Notes under the pieces: generated by a model
Databases searched by the model: none
What the model saw: only the letters and a program-made list of their open reading frames with translations
Told to the model about the DNA's origin: nothing
Position numbers and translations under genes: made by a program
Shown: in pieces, positions 23,984 through 35,737 of the stretch
Layout of the letters: the number at the start of each line of letters is the position of its first letter
Position numbering within the stretch: position 1 is the first letter of the stretch
Assembly (NCBI GenBank): GCA_003550305.1
Contig: QKYT01000013.1
Location: 174,537-229,892, forward strand
From: Glomus cerebriforme
Lineage: Eukaryota; Glomeromycota; Glomeromycetes; Glomerales; Glomeraceae
Direction: 5' to 3'
Length of the DNA: 55,356 nt

Positions 23984-24714
23984 CTTTTTTTTATTTATAA
24001 TAATATTATTAAATTTATAAATATTCTAGTCATTAAAATATTTGAATATTTTATTATTATAATAGAATAAAAATATAGTATTAGCTATTAGTATTATAGT
24101 ATATAAAATAGGTAAAAAAAAGAAAATTATTATTTATAAGTTTTTTATACTAATTATATTAATATTTATTTAATTAAATATTTTTATAATATCTTTATGA
24201 TATCTTTATAATATATTATAATGATATTAAAATAATATTATTTTAATATCATATTGATACTATACAATAGTAATATTATTATATAATTAATATTATTACA
24301 ATATGAATTTAATAATATTATATCAATATAATATTATTTAAAATTTTGAATTTCTGTAAAGTATTTTTAAATTTTAATTATAAGTATATTGAAAATTAAA
24401 ATAAAATTATAAAATTAATTATTTGTAATATCATTTAATAATAAAATTATTTTTAATTTATTAGACTTACTTAAAAAATTTATAATTAATTTTAATATTT
24501 ATTTTTATATTTTAATTATTTTTTAATCTTCTTTATCTATTATTATAATATTATATTTTGATATTTAATCAAATTACTAATTACTAAATTTATATATAAT
24601 TTTTTATATAAAATCATTAAATTTAAGTATAAAACCTTTAAAATATTAGATATATTTTATTAAATATTTTATATATATATTTTTTATAATATATAAAATG
24701 ATATTATAATAATA
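23984..24714. other. Nearly pure A/T DNA
   Basis: No gene, RNA or ordered repeat recognised. Confidence 0.5.
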
Positions 24715-24731
24715 ATAATAATTTTTTTAAT

Positions 24732-26430
24732 TATTTTTTTACTGGGGGGGCAACTCTTTCTACTGATCCCTACGCCCATTTTTCTGAAAAAGTTTTGGAA
24801 AGAAAAGTTGCGCTTTTTGGCCATTTTGTCTTAAGAAAGCGGTCTTTTAGTTTTAGAAAAAGTTGCTCTACAATGCTGGACTTAATTAAAAAGGTTTAGA
24901 AAATTTGGTATTTAGTGTCTAACATACCAAATTGCTTCACAAGTCAGGTTTAAGATAATTTTCAGTCACCTACGTCTTTCTCTAAAGTTGATATCTGAAT
25001 GTCCATTTGGTATTCTAAGGTACGCTCTTCATGCACAATACGGACGGATTGGACTTATGGTTGCTTCTGGTAGACCCAGAAATGGGCCTAGCGCAGAGTT
25101 TCTTTGAAAGTTAAGCAGCTTTTCGCAAAGTTGACGCATAGACTTGGCACAACAGGGAGAGACTTTTCTGATATATAATGTTTAGTGAAATTTCCTTTAA
25201 TTTAATTTTGTAATTTCATTTTTATTGGTAAAAAGGTGATAGGATATCAGTTTTTTGGAAACTCGTGAAAACAAATACTGAACTGGTAGACTTGGTGGAA
25301 AAAACTTTCACACTTCTTTGGGTTTATAATTTTTCCAAACTCACCATTGTTTTTGGATTTCTGGTGGAAGATGGGAGGTACCTGAAAAATTGATTGATAG
25401 CTGATCATCTGTTGATGATTGGTTCTCTTGTTGTAACACATTTCTTTATTTATTTCACTGTGGTAATCCCTATTTTTGCCCCTTAAGGTGATGTCATGAT
25501 TAGTTGTTATTAGAATAAAAGGTATGGAGTATGTTAACGTAAGAACCTAAAGGATAGGCTGAGTTGTTTGAATAGTATTTTTTATAATAGGTATATCAAG
25601 GATCAAGATTCTTTGATAGGGACAAACTGGATGGTCATAGCCTTAGACGAATTCACTCTTTGGTAAACAGTCAATTCGATTCTTAAGAGAATGTCTGGTA
25701 GTACCGTGAGAAATTGGCTTATGTGGAAAACTACATCAAAGTGGTGGATGATAGAATAGGAATACTAATCTAACTTGTAGATGAAACAGTATAAGCAGTT
25801 GTCTTGATTCTTCTGGAGTATCTGTAAAGCACCAGCATGGTTTGATCTTAATGAGTAGAGGAATAGAAATAGGATTAATTTTAATTTTCTTTATAATTTA
25901 GTATTAGCAATTAGGTAGGTTCTTCTTTCTAAAAGTTGGTACTAGCAGCTGGCTTCTTTAAATTTTTTTACAATAATATAGGAATCTATTATAACGTATC
26001 TAGCTAGTTTGAAGACCTGAATGGGTATCCTATATTCTGAAAATTGGTACTAACAGCCGATTTTCATAACTTCATCAATATTTTATGCTAGTTTGAAGAC
26101 CCAGAAAATTGTGGAGAGATTCAGATGAACTGGATGTAAGGCATTCCACTTGATAGGAAGATACAGAAAAACTGGTTGAAGATTTTTATTTGGTTTCTGC
26201 ACTGGGATATAGGGGTAATTTAGAGTTTTTCTTATCTAAAGAGGTCTGACAACGCGATCTCCCTCTGAGAACCTATATAGCGTAAGTGCGACAAGTTGGG
26301 CATTTCTACTTTTATAGTGTAAGGGCTTATCTCTGCATAGCTTTTATTATTTTTTATATAACAAACTTAAAACACTTGTTATGAATTTTTAATAAAGCAA
26401 TTGTGTAGTCAGCTTGTTTTCAAAAAAAAA
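24732..26430 (+). mobile_element. Poly(A)-tailed retroposed insert, about 1.7 kb, 17-bp target duplication
   Basis: A block clearly richer in G/C than its flanks ends with AATAAA at 26391-26396, then 25 bases, then nine A (26422-26430). The 17-base word ATAATAATTTTTTTAAT follows the A-run (26431-26447) and also sits just before the block (about 24715-24731). Poly(A) tail, correctly spaced polyadenylation signal and target duplication are the marks of a transcript copied in by LINE machinery. I found no long open frame on either strand, so it is either a non-coding RNA copy or a decayed element. An internal repeat of roughly 90-110 bp occurs near 25930-26110. Its parent was not identified. Confidence 0.7.
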
Positions 26431-26447
26431 ATAATAATTTTTTTAAT

Positions 26448-28752
26448 AATTATAATATTAAGAGACAACTTTTTCCTATAATTTTTTGACCATTTTTTTG
26501 AAAAAATAAAAACATAATTTTAAAACTTTTTTGAATAGTAAAAAGCTTCAAAGATCTAAGTAAAGATGCTTTTGTCTTTATTTTATATATAACTTTATTG
26601 ATTTAAGTTATTTATAATAAATTTTTCTGAAATATACTTAAGATTACCCTATCAAAACTTATTATAAATGGCAAAACTGATGAAACTTTGCAAAACTATA
26701 ATAAAACTATAGTAAAAATTTGGTAAAACTACAGTAAGTGCAGGATTTTAAAAGCAAGAGTTTAGACAAGCAATTTCACTGGTCAAAAACTGATCTATTT
26801 TATCAAGATATTGCATTTTTTGTTTGTTTTTTATGATTTATCAAATATCTCAGCATCTATCATACTTAAAAATGCAAAATTAGTACCATTTAATATGTCT
26901 CAGTGAGGCAAATTGAATGAGTTATATTTCATCTTTTTATGATCACTGAATAGCGAGATAATTAATAAATTNTATTTTTTAATTCTATAGTATACATATT
27001 GGGTATCTGATGTATAGCAGATTTTCTGCATTTTGGGTACCCGATATTTATAAGATATCTGTAAGATAGATCAGTTTTTAACTAATGTTTTAAATACACT
27101 CACAACTTTTTATATTTTCTTTAGATAACAACTCATTTTTTTTGTATTAATATGTTTGACTACTTTAAGTTTCTAAAAGAAACATCTCTACTTTAGCCAT
27201 TAGATAAGCAGAATTAGAAGAAAAAAAGTTAAAGAAGATTTGATAAAAAAAACTAGTATAATTTTACTTATTCTGGATTTTTATGGATGAAAAAGCAAAA
27301 AAAGTATTATAGAAGAAAAACTTTTTCTAACAAATTTGAGTTTGAAGTATATCTTTTGTATAATTTTTAATTTTATTTATAAAAGATAACTTTAGTAAAT
27401 ACTTAATAAAATCTAGTAGAAATTTAATATAAATAGCCAATAAATATATAACTTTTAGTAATCTTAGACTTAAAGACCTTTATCATATTATAGCTCTCTA
27501 TTTTTATTAGATATAAGTATATGAAAAAAAAATTTTCAGCCAATCATTACAATGATAATTTGTTCATTTTATTGTTGCTACATTATATGGTTATTTGTTT
27601 TACAGATAATGATCTTTAATTTAATTCTTAAGATGATATAATATATTATTAAGATAAACTAAAAAAGAAATAAAATGAAAATATGAGTTTGCAAAGTTAG
27701 TAAAAATACATAGGTTTTAGAAGAAAAGTTAAGTATTATTAGAAAATTTTTCTTTTATAATAAGTATATCAAGAATTAAGATTTTTAGATAAGGATAAGA
27801 TATATAATACTAATATGCTAACTTCTACATAAACAATAAACTTGATCTAAAAAAAAACACAATTTTGTGTCATTAGAAATCAGCCTATTATGATGTCAAA
27901 ATAATAGTAAAATATTTTTTTTTTTTTATTATTTATACAAATATAAATAGTTTTTTCACATTTTAGATTTATGATAAAATTACTAGCCATTTTAGATAAG
28001 ATTTTTTAAGTTTAAAATTAATTATAAATCAGTAGAATTTCTTTAATAATTTTTAAGTTTTACTTAAGAGCTTTTAAAATATTCTTATATATCATCATAA
28101 TCTCAACCTATATTTTTTATTATTTTATTTCATAAAATCATATATGATATAATAAAACCTTACTTCTTTTACTTAATAATTCATTTATTCAGTTTTTTTT
28201 CAGCTTCAAAAAAATACCTTTTGGCCAAACCTAACTTGTTTATTTTTTTTATTAATTTCAATACTTTAGATTAAACTTATTAATATCCAATATTCTATTA
28301 TATTATAATTAATATCAAATTTTTCTATTACTTTATTATTTTCATATTTTTTTGTTTATGTAATAATTTTTATCTTTTATTTTATTTATTTATTGTACTA
28401 ATTAATATAGTAACCCAAATTTTTAAATTAGTTTATAACTTTATATATATATATTATTAGATAATTAATAATTATAAAAAATTTAATTATATAGCAATTT
28501 GTATTTAAATAATTAAAACTAAATTTTTTAATTATATATATTTTTTTATTTTAAATTATAAAATTACCTAAAAATAAATAATATTATAATAAAAATATAT
28601 TATTTATTTTTAGAAAAATATGATATATATATAAAAAAAAATATCATTTAATACTTTGAGATATTTTTAAATTAACAAATGAAATTTATTTAAAAATTTC
28701 ATATTAATAAATAAAAAATAATATAGATTAGCAATATTAATTATAGATAATT
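26448..28752. other. AT-rich DNA without supported genes
   Basis: No convincing open frame. Short patches of mixed composition (26640-27060, 27500-27900) suggest old decayed repeats. One N near 26972. Confidence 0.45.
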
Positions 28753-29400
28753 AAAGCTTCAATTAGTTTAATTTAATTTCAGTTTAAATAAAACTAAAAC
28801 TAAACTAAATTTTTTTTTTTTTTTTTAAGACAAGTTAATCATATTTATTATAATTATCAAAATTCTATAAAGAATACATAATTATGAAAAGATAAATCAC
28901 AAATATACCTTTTATAAAAGAAAAGCATAACTTGTCATACGAAGAGTAAATTCAAGAGGAAAGCCTTGTTGCCAAGGACTGACTTCAATCATTATCTAAC
29001 ACTTTCCAACCCTGTATTTGTGACATATCAAAATAATTAACTAATCTATCTAATATTCCATTATGTGATTGTAAATTTAAATCTAAATTTTCATATAATA
29101 CATTATTGTACATACCCTCAACCAATTTTCCTAATTTAGATATTTTCTTTACTACAATGTTTCTTAGTCTATAACCCTCCTTAATAATCCTATGAACACC
29201 CTCTCTCCATCTAGTTTTAGCACAAAGCTCTTGCAAGACTGAACTCTCAATAAGGTAGTCGAATAAAACTAAACTAAATTAATTAATATTAGTATCAATA
29301 ATTTATTAAAACTTTCAGTTTAATTTTGATTAAAACTGATACTAATTGATAATTACTGATTTATCAATTAATTTTTAATCTAAAGTCTTCTAAAAAAAAA
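28753..29400 (+). mobile_element. Decayed copy of the GGGCTC MITE, split by a retroposed insert
   Basis: 28753-28811 plus 29265-29400 align with the fresh copy at 55113 onward. AAAGCTTCAATTAG stands where the fresh copy has AGGGCTCCGATCGG, and the later words AGTATCAATAATTT and AAAACTGATACTA keep the same order. Nearly all differences are C-to-T or G-to-A. The 453-bp insert at 28812-29264 interrupts it. Confidence 0.65.
28812..29264 (-). mobile_element. Poly(A)-tailed retrocopy, 453 bp, 16-bp target duplication
   Basis: On the minus strand the insert ends with AATAAA (28849-28844), about 17 bases, then about 15 A (28826-28812). The 16-base word AAAACTAAACTAAATT is repeated on both sides (28796-28811 and 29265-29280). 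The insert contains an open frame of 83 codons from an internal ATG (29236-28985), and the frame is also open upstream of that ATG (SVLQELCAKTRW...). The peptide is charged and helical (residues around WREGVHRIIKEGYRLR and GWKVLDND) and I do not recognise it. The 5' end is probably truncated, as usual for retroposition. It inserted into an older MITE, so it is the younger event. Confidence 0.8.
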
Positions 29401-30070
29401 AAAAANAAAAATATATTTTTAAAATAAAAAAAAAATAAATATCTTCTTTTACTTACCAATTCAAAAATTTAGGTTAAAATCCAAGTTTATATTCTTAAAA
29501 AAAAAGAAAAAAAAATGATAGTATATTCTAAAATAAAAAAAATATATATATTTTTTTCATTTACCAATTCAAAGATCCAGATTAAAGTTTAAGTTCAAAA
29601 GTATTTCTAATAAAAAAAAAGAAACATTAATATATTTCTAAAATAAATAAAAATAAAAATATTTTTTTTATTTACTAATTTAAAAATCCAAGTTAAAATC
29701 AAAGTTTAGAAGTATTCTTANNNNNNNNNNNNNNNNNNNNNNNNNNNNNNNNNNNNNNNNNNNNNNNNNNNNNNNNNNNNNNNNNNNNNNNNNNNNNNNN
29801 NNNNNNNNNNNNNNNNNNNNNNNNNNNNNNNNNNNNNNNNNNNNNNNNNNNNNNNNNNNNNNNNNNNNNNNNNNNNNNNNNNNNNNNNNNNNNNNNNNNN
29901 NNNNNNNNNNNNNNNNNNNNNNNNNNNNNNNNNNNNNNNNNNNNNAAAAAAAAAATAAATATCTCTTTTACTTACTAATTTAAAGGTTCAGATCAAAGTT
30001 CAAATTCAAGAACATCCTTAAAAAAAAAGAGAAAGTCAGTTTTTTTTATAAAAAAAAAGAAGAGAAAGAT
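29395..30070 (-). repeat. Tandem array B, units about 105 bp, broken by a gap
   Basis: Read on the minus strand, each unit has a T-tract ending in AAG or TAG, then a piece of about 40 nt related to AATATAAACTTGGATTTTAA, then GAATTGGTAAGTAAAAG or a variant. Three to four units lie before the gap (29721-29945) and at least one after it. It sits directly inside the inner end of the decayed MITE copy, and a possible inverted counterpart of that MITE lies at about 30130-30240. Confidence 0.7.
29721..29945. other. Assembly gap (225 N)
   Basis: Unknown bases inside tandem array B, probably a collapsed part of the array. Confidence 0.98.
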
Positions 30071-30370
30071 TTAAGAGAAGGAATGAAAAAGAAAATAGTT
30101 TTTTTTTAAAAAAAATAATCTTTTAAAAAAAAAATTATTAAATAATTGGTATGATAAATTAGTTTTTATTAATACTAAAACTGCAATTACTATAAAACTG
30201 ATTAGTAAATTTACCAATTGATTTGGTTTAGTAAATTTAATTAATTCCAAAAATCTCACATGATAAGTTATATTTTTTTAATTATAAAGGGTATATTTGT
30301 CTTTTGACATTAATACAATAAATGCATTTAATTTGTCAGAAAAAAAAAAAGTAAATTCAATTAAGAAAAT

Positions 30371-30635
30371 TATCTTTTATCATCATGGTATTTTATCGCA
30401 GTCAATAATTTTGGCTAAAATTAAGGTTTAGTTAGGATTAGGTTAGGATTAAAATTAGGATTAAGGTTAGATGATTAGATTTAGTATCACGTTTTGTTAC
30501 GCCCACTTTTTTTCATTTTTATTAAATATTCTAGAGATTTAGGATTTTTTTTGATGGTAAAATCCTATTTATTATCATTATATATCATGCCAGCGACAAA
30601 ATTACTATAAAACACCATAGCGATAAATTACAAAA
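30371..30635. mobile_element. Possible decayed TIR element
   Basis: The left end has TTTATCATCATGGTATTTTA, and the complement of the right end has TTTATCGCTATGGTGTTTTA. They are similar inverted ends about 250 bp apart. Interior includes repeated GGATTAGG/TTAGGATTA words. Related in sequence to the neighbouring element at 30760. Confidence 0.45.
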
Positions 30636-30759
30636 TCCTTTAATTAATTTTACTAATTGAAACTATTTACTGATCAGTTTAATTTAACAGTATTTACTAA
30701 AACCAATTGGAATTTTACTATTAATTATATTTTTTTAAATATTTTAATAAATAGATTTT

Positions 30760-31147
30760 GTAATTTATCATCATAGCGATGTATCACCAGTGTCATGTAA
30801 TTCATAATTCTGGCTAGAATTAAATGATCTGTGATGAAATTTTCTTTTTAAAAATCTTGCAAAAGAAATAAAATAGCTTTTTTTTGGATTATATAATATT
30901 ATTACCTAAGATCTAAATAAGAAAAATTTGACTAGCATTATAAAATTTGGGCAAAATTAAACATGTGATGAATAACATGTGACAAATAGTATTTATTATA
31001 CTGAAAAAATTCTCTGTCCTTAGAATAAATAGTAAAAATGGAAAACTACAGTATAACATAAGGGGTAACAAATTATTATAGTATAAGTTACATGATATAA
31101 TAGGTCATGTAATAGAATAACGATACATCGCTATGGTGATAAATTAC
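30760..31147. mobile_element. TIR-bounded MITE, 388 bp (family copy A)
   Basis: The first 26 bases (GTAATTTATCATCATAGCGA then TGTATC) match the complement of the last 26 with one mismatch. TTTT flanks both sides and may be the target duplication. The interior holds a core shared with 31825-32085 and 35182-35573: an AATTCTGGC-AGAATT palindrome-like word, ACATGTGACAAATAG, then GAAAAAATTCT. No coding capacity. Confidence 0.8.
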
Positions 31148-31824
31148 TTTTTCATAATAAATAAATATTTTATTTGAATTAATATTTAAGAGATTTACTT
31201 ATATTAAATATACTTTAAAGATTTCTATTAATATGAAATTTATAAAAATTCACCTTACAATATTTATATAGTAATACAAATGTATTATTTAAATTAATAT
31301 AGAATGATAAAGCTAAAATGAAATACAAATGCATAAATATAGACCATCTGAATATTACTCTTCATTGTGCTATAAAGAATTGACTATTATTTACAAAAGC
31401 TAAATTAGAAGTAATCTTTATTATGATTCTTTTACTATCAAGATATTTTATACATTTATACTAATAATTAATTTACAAAAATAATATAAATAGCATTAAT
31501 TCTTTAATAGATAGTATATATAATATTAATAATACAGTATAGTATTTCTATAATAGGAAATTAAAAAAAATTGTGAATAAAATTTAATCTTATAATTAGA
31601 GAATTATTGTAACTTAGAATTTCAAAATATTTTTTTTAAGTAATATTTTATTTATTTATTTTTTATAAAATTCAGCTTTAATTCAGCATTGAATTTTTGG
31701 ATTGGTAAGCAAAACTTTTTTAAATTCTTTTTTTTTAAAGAAAAATTAATTAACTATTTTTTTTACATTCCTTTTTTTTATATTTTAAATGTTACTAATA
31801 TCACTTATTATATTTTAAATATGG

Positions 31825-32085
31825 GTAAATCTAGATCTAGCATGGCCTGCATGGGAGTGTTTTGAAAAGAAACAAATTTGCTTTTTTTTGGACTGTATAA
31901 TGTTATCTAATGTCTAAAAATATAAATTCTGGCCAGAATTAAAGGTTTCAGTCAAAATTAAGGGATGTGACAATTAACATGTAACAAATAGGATTTCACA
32001 TCTTGAAAAAATTCTAAGTCTCTAAAATAAACGGTAAAAATAAAAGTCGAAGGATATGATACAGAGGTGACAAATTGGAGGTGAT
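31825..32085. mobile_element. MITE family copy B, right end truncated
   Basis: Starts GGGTAAATCTAGATCTAGCA as copy C does (GGGTAAATCTGGATCTAGCA). It shares TTCTGGCCAGAATTAAAG, GTAACAAATAGGATTTCACA and AAATTGGAGGTGATGAATA, but lacks the right terminal inverted repeat. Confidence 0.75.
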
Positions 32086-34017
32086 GAATATATTTCTTTT
32101 TATTTATATTTTAAATATTACTAATATTATTTATTTCTTTTTTTTATAACTAATATTATATATTCATTTATTTTTTAAATACTATTATTTCTAATATTTT
32201 TTTTAATTAAATATTATTATCTGCTATTTATATTTTTTATGTTATTTATTTTAAATATGTATTATTTATTTCATAGGAAGTTGGAAATATAGAGGTTTTT
32301 TCCTGAAGAGAAAAAAATTCTCTCTATAAAATAAATGAGTAATCTTAGAAGTGTGTTACTCATTAAATATACACGTAATAAATTATTTTAACTATTAATA
32401 TTACTTTTAAATATGATTAATAATTTATAATAGCAATTTTGTCTTTAGATAATAAAAACAAAATTATTATTCAAGTATTAATTAAATACAAATTTTATTA
32501 ACAATAATTACTAGCTTAATACAAGTAAAAAATACAAATTATTACATTATTATATGAAATTTAAACAGTACTTATAAAAATTTGAAATTTCTTAGCTATC
32601 AATATAAGACTAAAAAATAAGTATCCGGTCACCTATAAATATAGTTAATCACATGCAAAAAATTAGACTGAAAGTAATCATAAGTAACACTTAGTGTAAC
32701 AGGAAATTATTATATTTATTATTATAAAAAAATATTTGTATTTTATACTTTATAATTTATATAATTAAAAAAATTTATTAACTGTATAAATAAATTCATT
32801 AAAATTGTATAACTTAGTTATATAATATTATATAAAATTTAAAAAAGATAATTTATTTTCTATAAAAATTGGATAAAATAGTAGTATAAATTTACATAAA
32901 TTTTTAAAAAGAAAATTGATATGCATACTCATAATTCTGATTAGAATTAATAGAATTAAAATATTATATTATAAAATTTTTATCTAGAATTATAAGTTTA
33001 TTAAATAAATTTGGCAAAATTATGAATAAAATATTACAAAGTAATAGGTAATAATTAGTTTGTAATTAATAATTAATTTTAAAATAATAAAATTTTTATC
33101 ATTATCAATTAGATATAAATTAATTACTAATTGGGTATCAATTAGTTATTAATTAATCATTAATATCAGTTATCAATCAGTTATTAATTATATTATCTAA
33201 TTACTATAGTAAAAATTAACTATTAATTGGATAGTTTGATTAGTTTTTGATTAATATTTAATTTATTAAATCAATTACCAATTAAGTACTAATTAAATAT
33301 TTGATTGATATCTAATTAATAACTGATTAATGATTAATTTGATACTATTTAACCTATAAAAAATTCTTAAATAAGAATATTATTATAAATATTATATTTA
33401 TATAAAATAAAAAATTATTTGTAATAATCAGTTAATAGAATATAAATAATTATCTTAACTCTTTTTTATTTCAACTTATACTATTAGAAACTAGTTAATT
33501 TAGGAATAGTAATAGAGATATAATTTTACTATTAGCTTTTTTTTAATTTATATAGGATTTTAGATATTTATAAAATAACTTTACTATTAAAGTTTTAGCA
33601 AATTAAGTTAAATTTAAAAGGTTTAAAATCATTTTTTGCAAATTTCTTATTACTTAAAAATTCAATTTTAATAAACTTTTTTTTAATTTATAATTTTAAT
33701 TACAATTCTATAAAATAAAAAAAAGTTTATTCAAATTAAATTATTAGTTAATGAATAAATTACAAAAAACTATTTTAGTAAAAAGTATCAATTTTAATGT
33801 AAATCAGTTATAAGTTATATATATAATTTAATTTGTATAAAATAAAATGATATTAAAAGTATTATTATATATAAAATAACTTGTTTTATCTATATATTCA
33901 CTTTGGTATTCTCATGATTCTTTTGATAATAGATAGTATTTTTTTTACTTATAGTATAAGAATATATTATAAATTTAGATTAATCTATTTTATTTTATAT
34001 TTATTTTTTTATATGGG
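32086..34017. other. AT-rich DNA; palindromic ATTAATTA-type tract at 33090-33345
   Basis: No gene supported. At 33090-33345 words such as TATCAATTAGTTATTAATTA and their complements are arranged as a diffuse inverted repeat, probably a decayed foldback element. A 64-codon frame at 33881-34075 is hydrophobic low-complexity and not called. Confidence 0.45.
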
Positions 34018-34836
34018 TTTAAAATTTGTATGCACCTGCGTACGTACGCACCCCTATCACATGTTAGGAATTTAAATTTTATTGGTTAATCAATGTAATC
34101 ATTTATTTATTAAATATAATTTTATTAAATACATACTAAATATTTTCTTTTTTTTTTTGAAACAGCTGATAAACTGAGGTAAGTTTTTCAAATTCATTAA
34201 TTATTATATTTCACCTCTAGAAGTTCAGTTCATTTCCAAGATGAGAAAAAACCAGTTAAAAGACTATTAGTAATATTTTTGAACAAAATAAATGAAAAAA
34301 TGAAAAAAGAAATACTTACTTTCGCCTCCAGAAGTCTGTTCGTTTTTAAGTTGCATCTCTATAAGATAAAAGAATATTAATAATGTTCTTAAATGAAATA
34401 AACAAAGGAAAAACCAAAAGAAAATACCTACCTTTCATCTCTACTCTTCAGGAGTCCAGTTTGTCTCAAGGAGCCACTTCTACAAAAAAAAACTATCAAA
34501 AGAATATTAGGAACGTTCTTAAATGAAATAAACAAAAAAAATCAAAAGAAACTACCTACCTTTCATCTTCACTCTCCAGAAGTCCAGTTCATTTCAAGGA
34601 ACTGCTCCTACAAAAAAAAACTATCAAAAGAATGTTAGAAATATTCTTAAATGAAATGAACAAAAAAAATTTCAAAAAAACCCACTTACCTTTCATTTTA
34701 ATTTCATCTGTTTCTATAAAAAAAAAAAATTGATAAAATTGATTATCTTAATTACCAACTATACCAACCAATAAAATTTAAATTCCTATTACATAATAGG
34801 GATACGTATGTATACAAGTACATACAAATTTTAAAA
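34018..34836. mobile_element. TIR element carrying an internal tandem array
   Basis: Left TIR 34018-34088 and right TIR 34764-34836 pair over about 71 positions with about 13 differences, including perfect blocks TTTAAAATTTGTATG and AGGAATTTAAATTTTATTGG. Almost all differences are transitions, with C/G on the left and T/A on the right. The interior is filled by array C. No transposase frame, so it is non-autonomous. Confidence 0.85.
34180..34740 (-). repeat. Tandem array C, about five units of 115-130 bp, with splice-like motifs
   Basis: Read on the minus strand, each unit has a T-tract ending TTTTTTTTGTAG, an exon-like piece of about 50 nt (for example GAGCAGTTCCTTGAAATGAA), then GAAAGGTAGGTAG, TTAAGAACGTTCCTAATATT and the next T-tract. 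Donor-like words lie near 34316, 34432, 34560 and 34686. The last units are more degenerate. Confidence 0.8.
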
Positions 34837-35181
34837 TCTTTTTATATTTACTTAATAAACATTTATATATATCTATTTATTTCAAAAAAAAAAAAAATCA
34901 AAAAAAAATAAAATAGAAATACATTAGCTAAAAAAGAATTAAGTAATAACTATTATTTAAATAATTTTTTTTATTATAATTATTTATAATTCAAATACCA
35001 AATTTTATAGAAAACTATATAATAAAAGTTTCTATAAGATTTTTCATCAAAACATATAGATTTATATGGATTAAATTATAAATTATTATAATAATAATAT
35101 CTGTAATAAGATATACAGTTTTATTTACTAATTTATTCTATAAATTATATTTACAATTAAAAATAATTAATATTATTTTAA
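34837..35181. other. AT-rich spacer
   Basis: Nothing recognised between two mobile elements. Confidence 0.5.
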
Positions 35182-35573
35182 GGGTAAATCTGGATCTAGC
35201 ATGGGGGTGAGACATTTATACATCACACGGGTGTTCCTAATTCGGTAATTCCGGCCGAAATTAAGAAAATTTCCTTTTTGGGGAGTTCCGTGTAACCTAA
35301 ATTTCGATTTTGAAGAAAAACAAAATTGCCTTTTCGGTTTGTGTAACGTTACCCAATGTCCAAAAATAGAAATTCTGACCAGAATTAAAGTTTTCGGCCA
35401 AAATTAAGGAATGTGACGATTAACATGTGACAAATAGGATTTCACATCTCGAAAAAATTTTAAGTCCCTAGAATAAATAGTAAAAATGAAAGTCAGAAGG
35501 TGTGACACAGGGATGATAAATTGGAGGCGATGAATAATGATGTCGCACCCCTGCGAGATATACATTTATTCTT
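35182..35573. mobile_element. MITE family copy C, best preserved
   Basis: Ends are inverted repeats: the left has GGATCTAGCATGGGGGTGAG, and the complement of the right has TATCTCGCAGGGGTGCGACA. It is the most GC-rich member of the family and shares its core with copies A and B. Contains AATTCCGGCCGAAATT and TTCTGACCAGAATT palindrome-like words. No coding capacity. Confidence 0.8.
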
Positions 35574-35737
35574 ATTTTAATATATAAATCAATGATTATT
35601 TTACAAAAAACTTAAATTAAATAATTTTTTAATATTTATAGAAAATATTATTAAAGAAAGAATATTTAAAATATATTTTGATTTAAAATATTTTATATAT
35701 AATAAGTATTTAAATTTATATATCATTTTATCTAGCT

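Noticed and set aside
30425..30480. Interstitial telomere-like repeat (TTAGG-type words)
   Set aside because: Only a few irregular GGATTAGG/TTAGGATTA words, no regular TTAGGG array; more likely part of a decayed TIR element.
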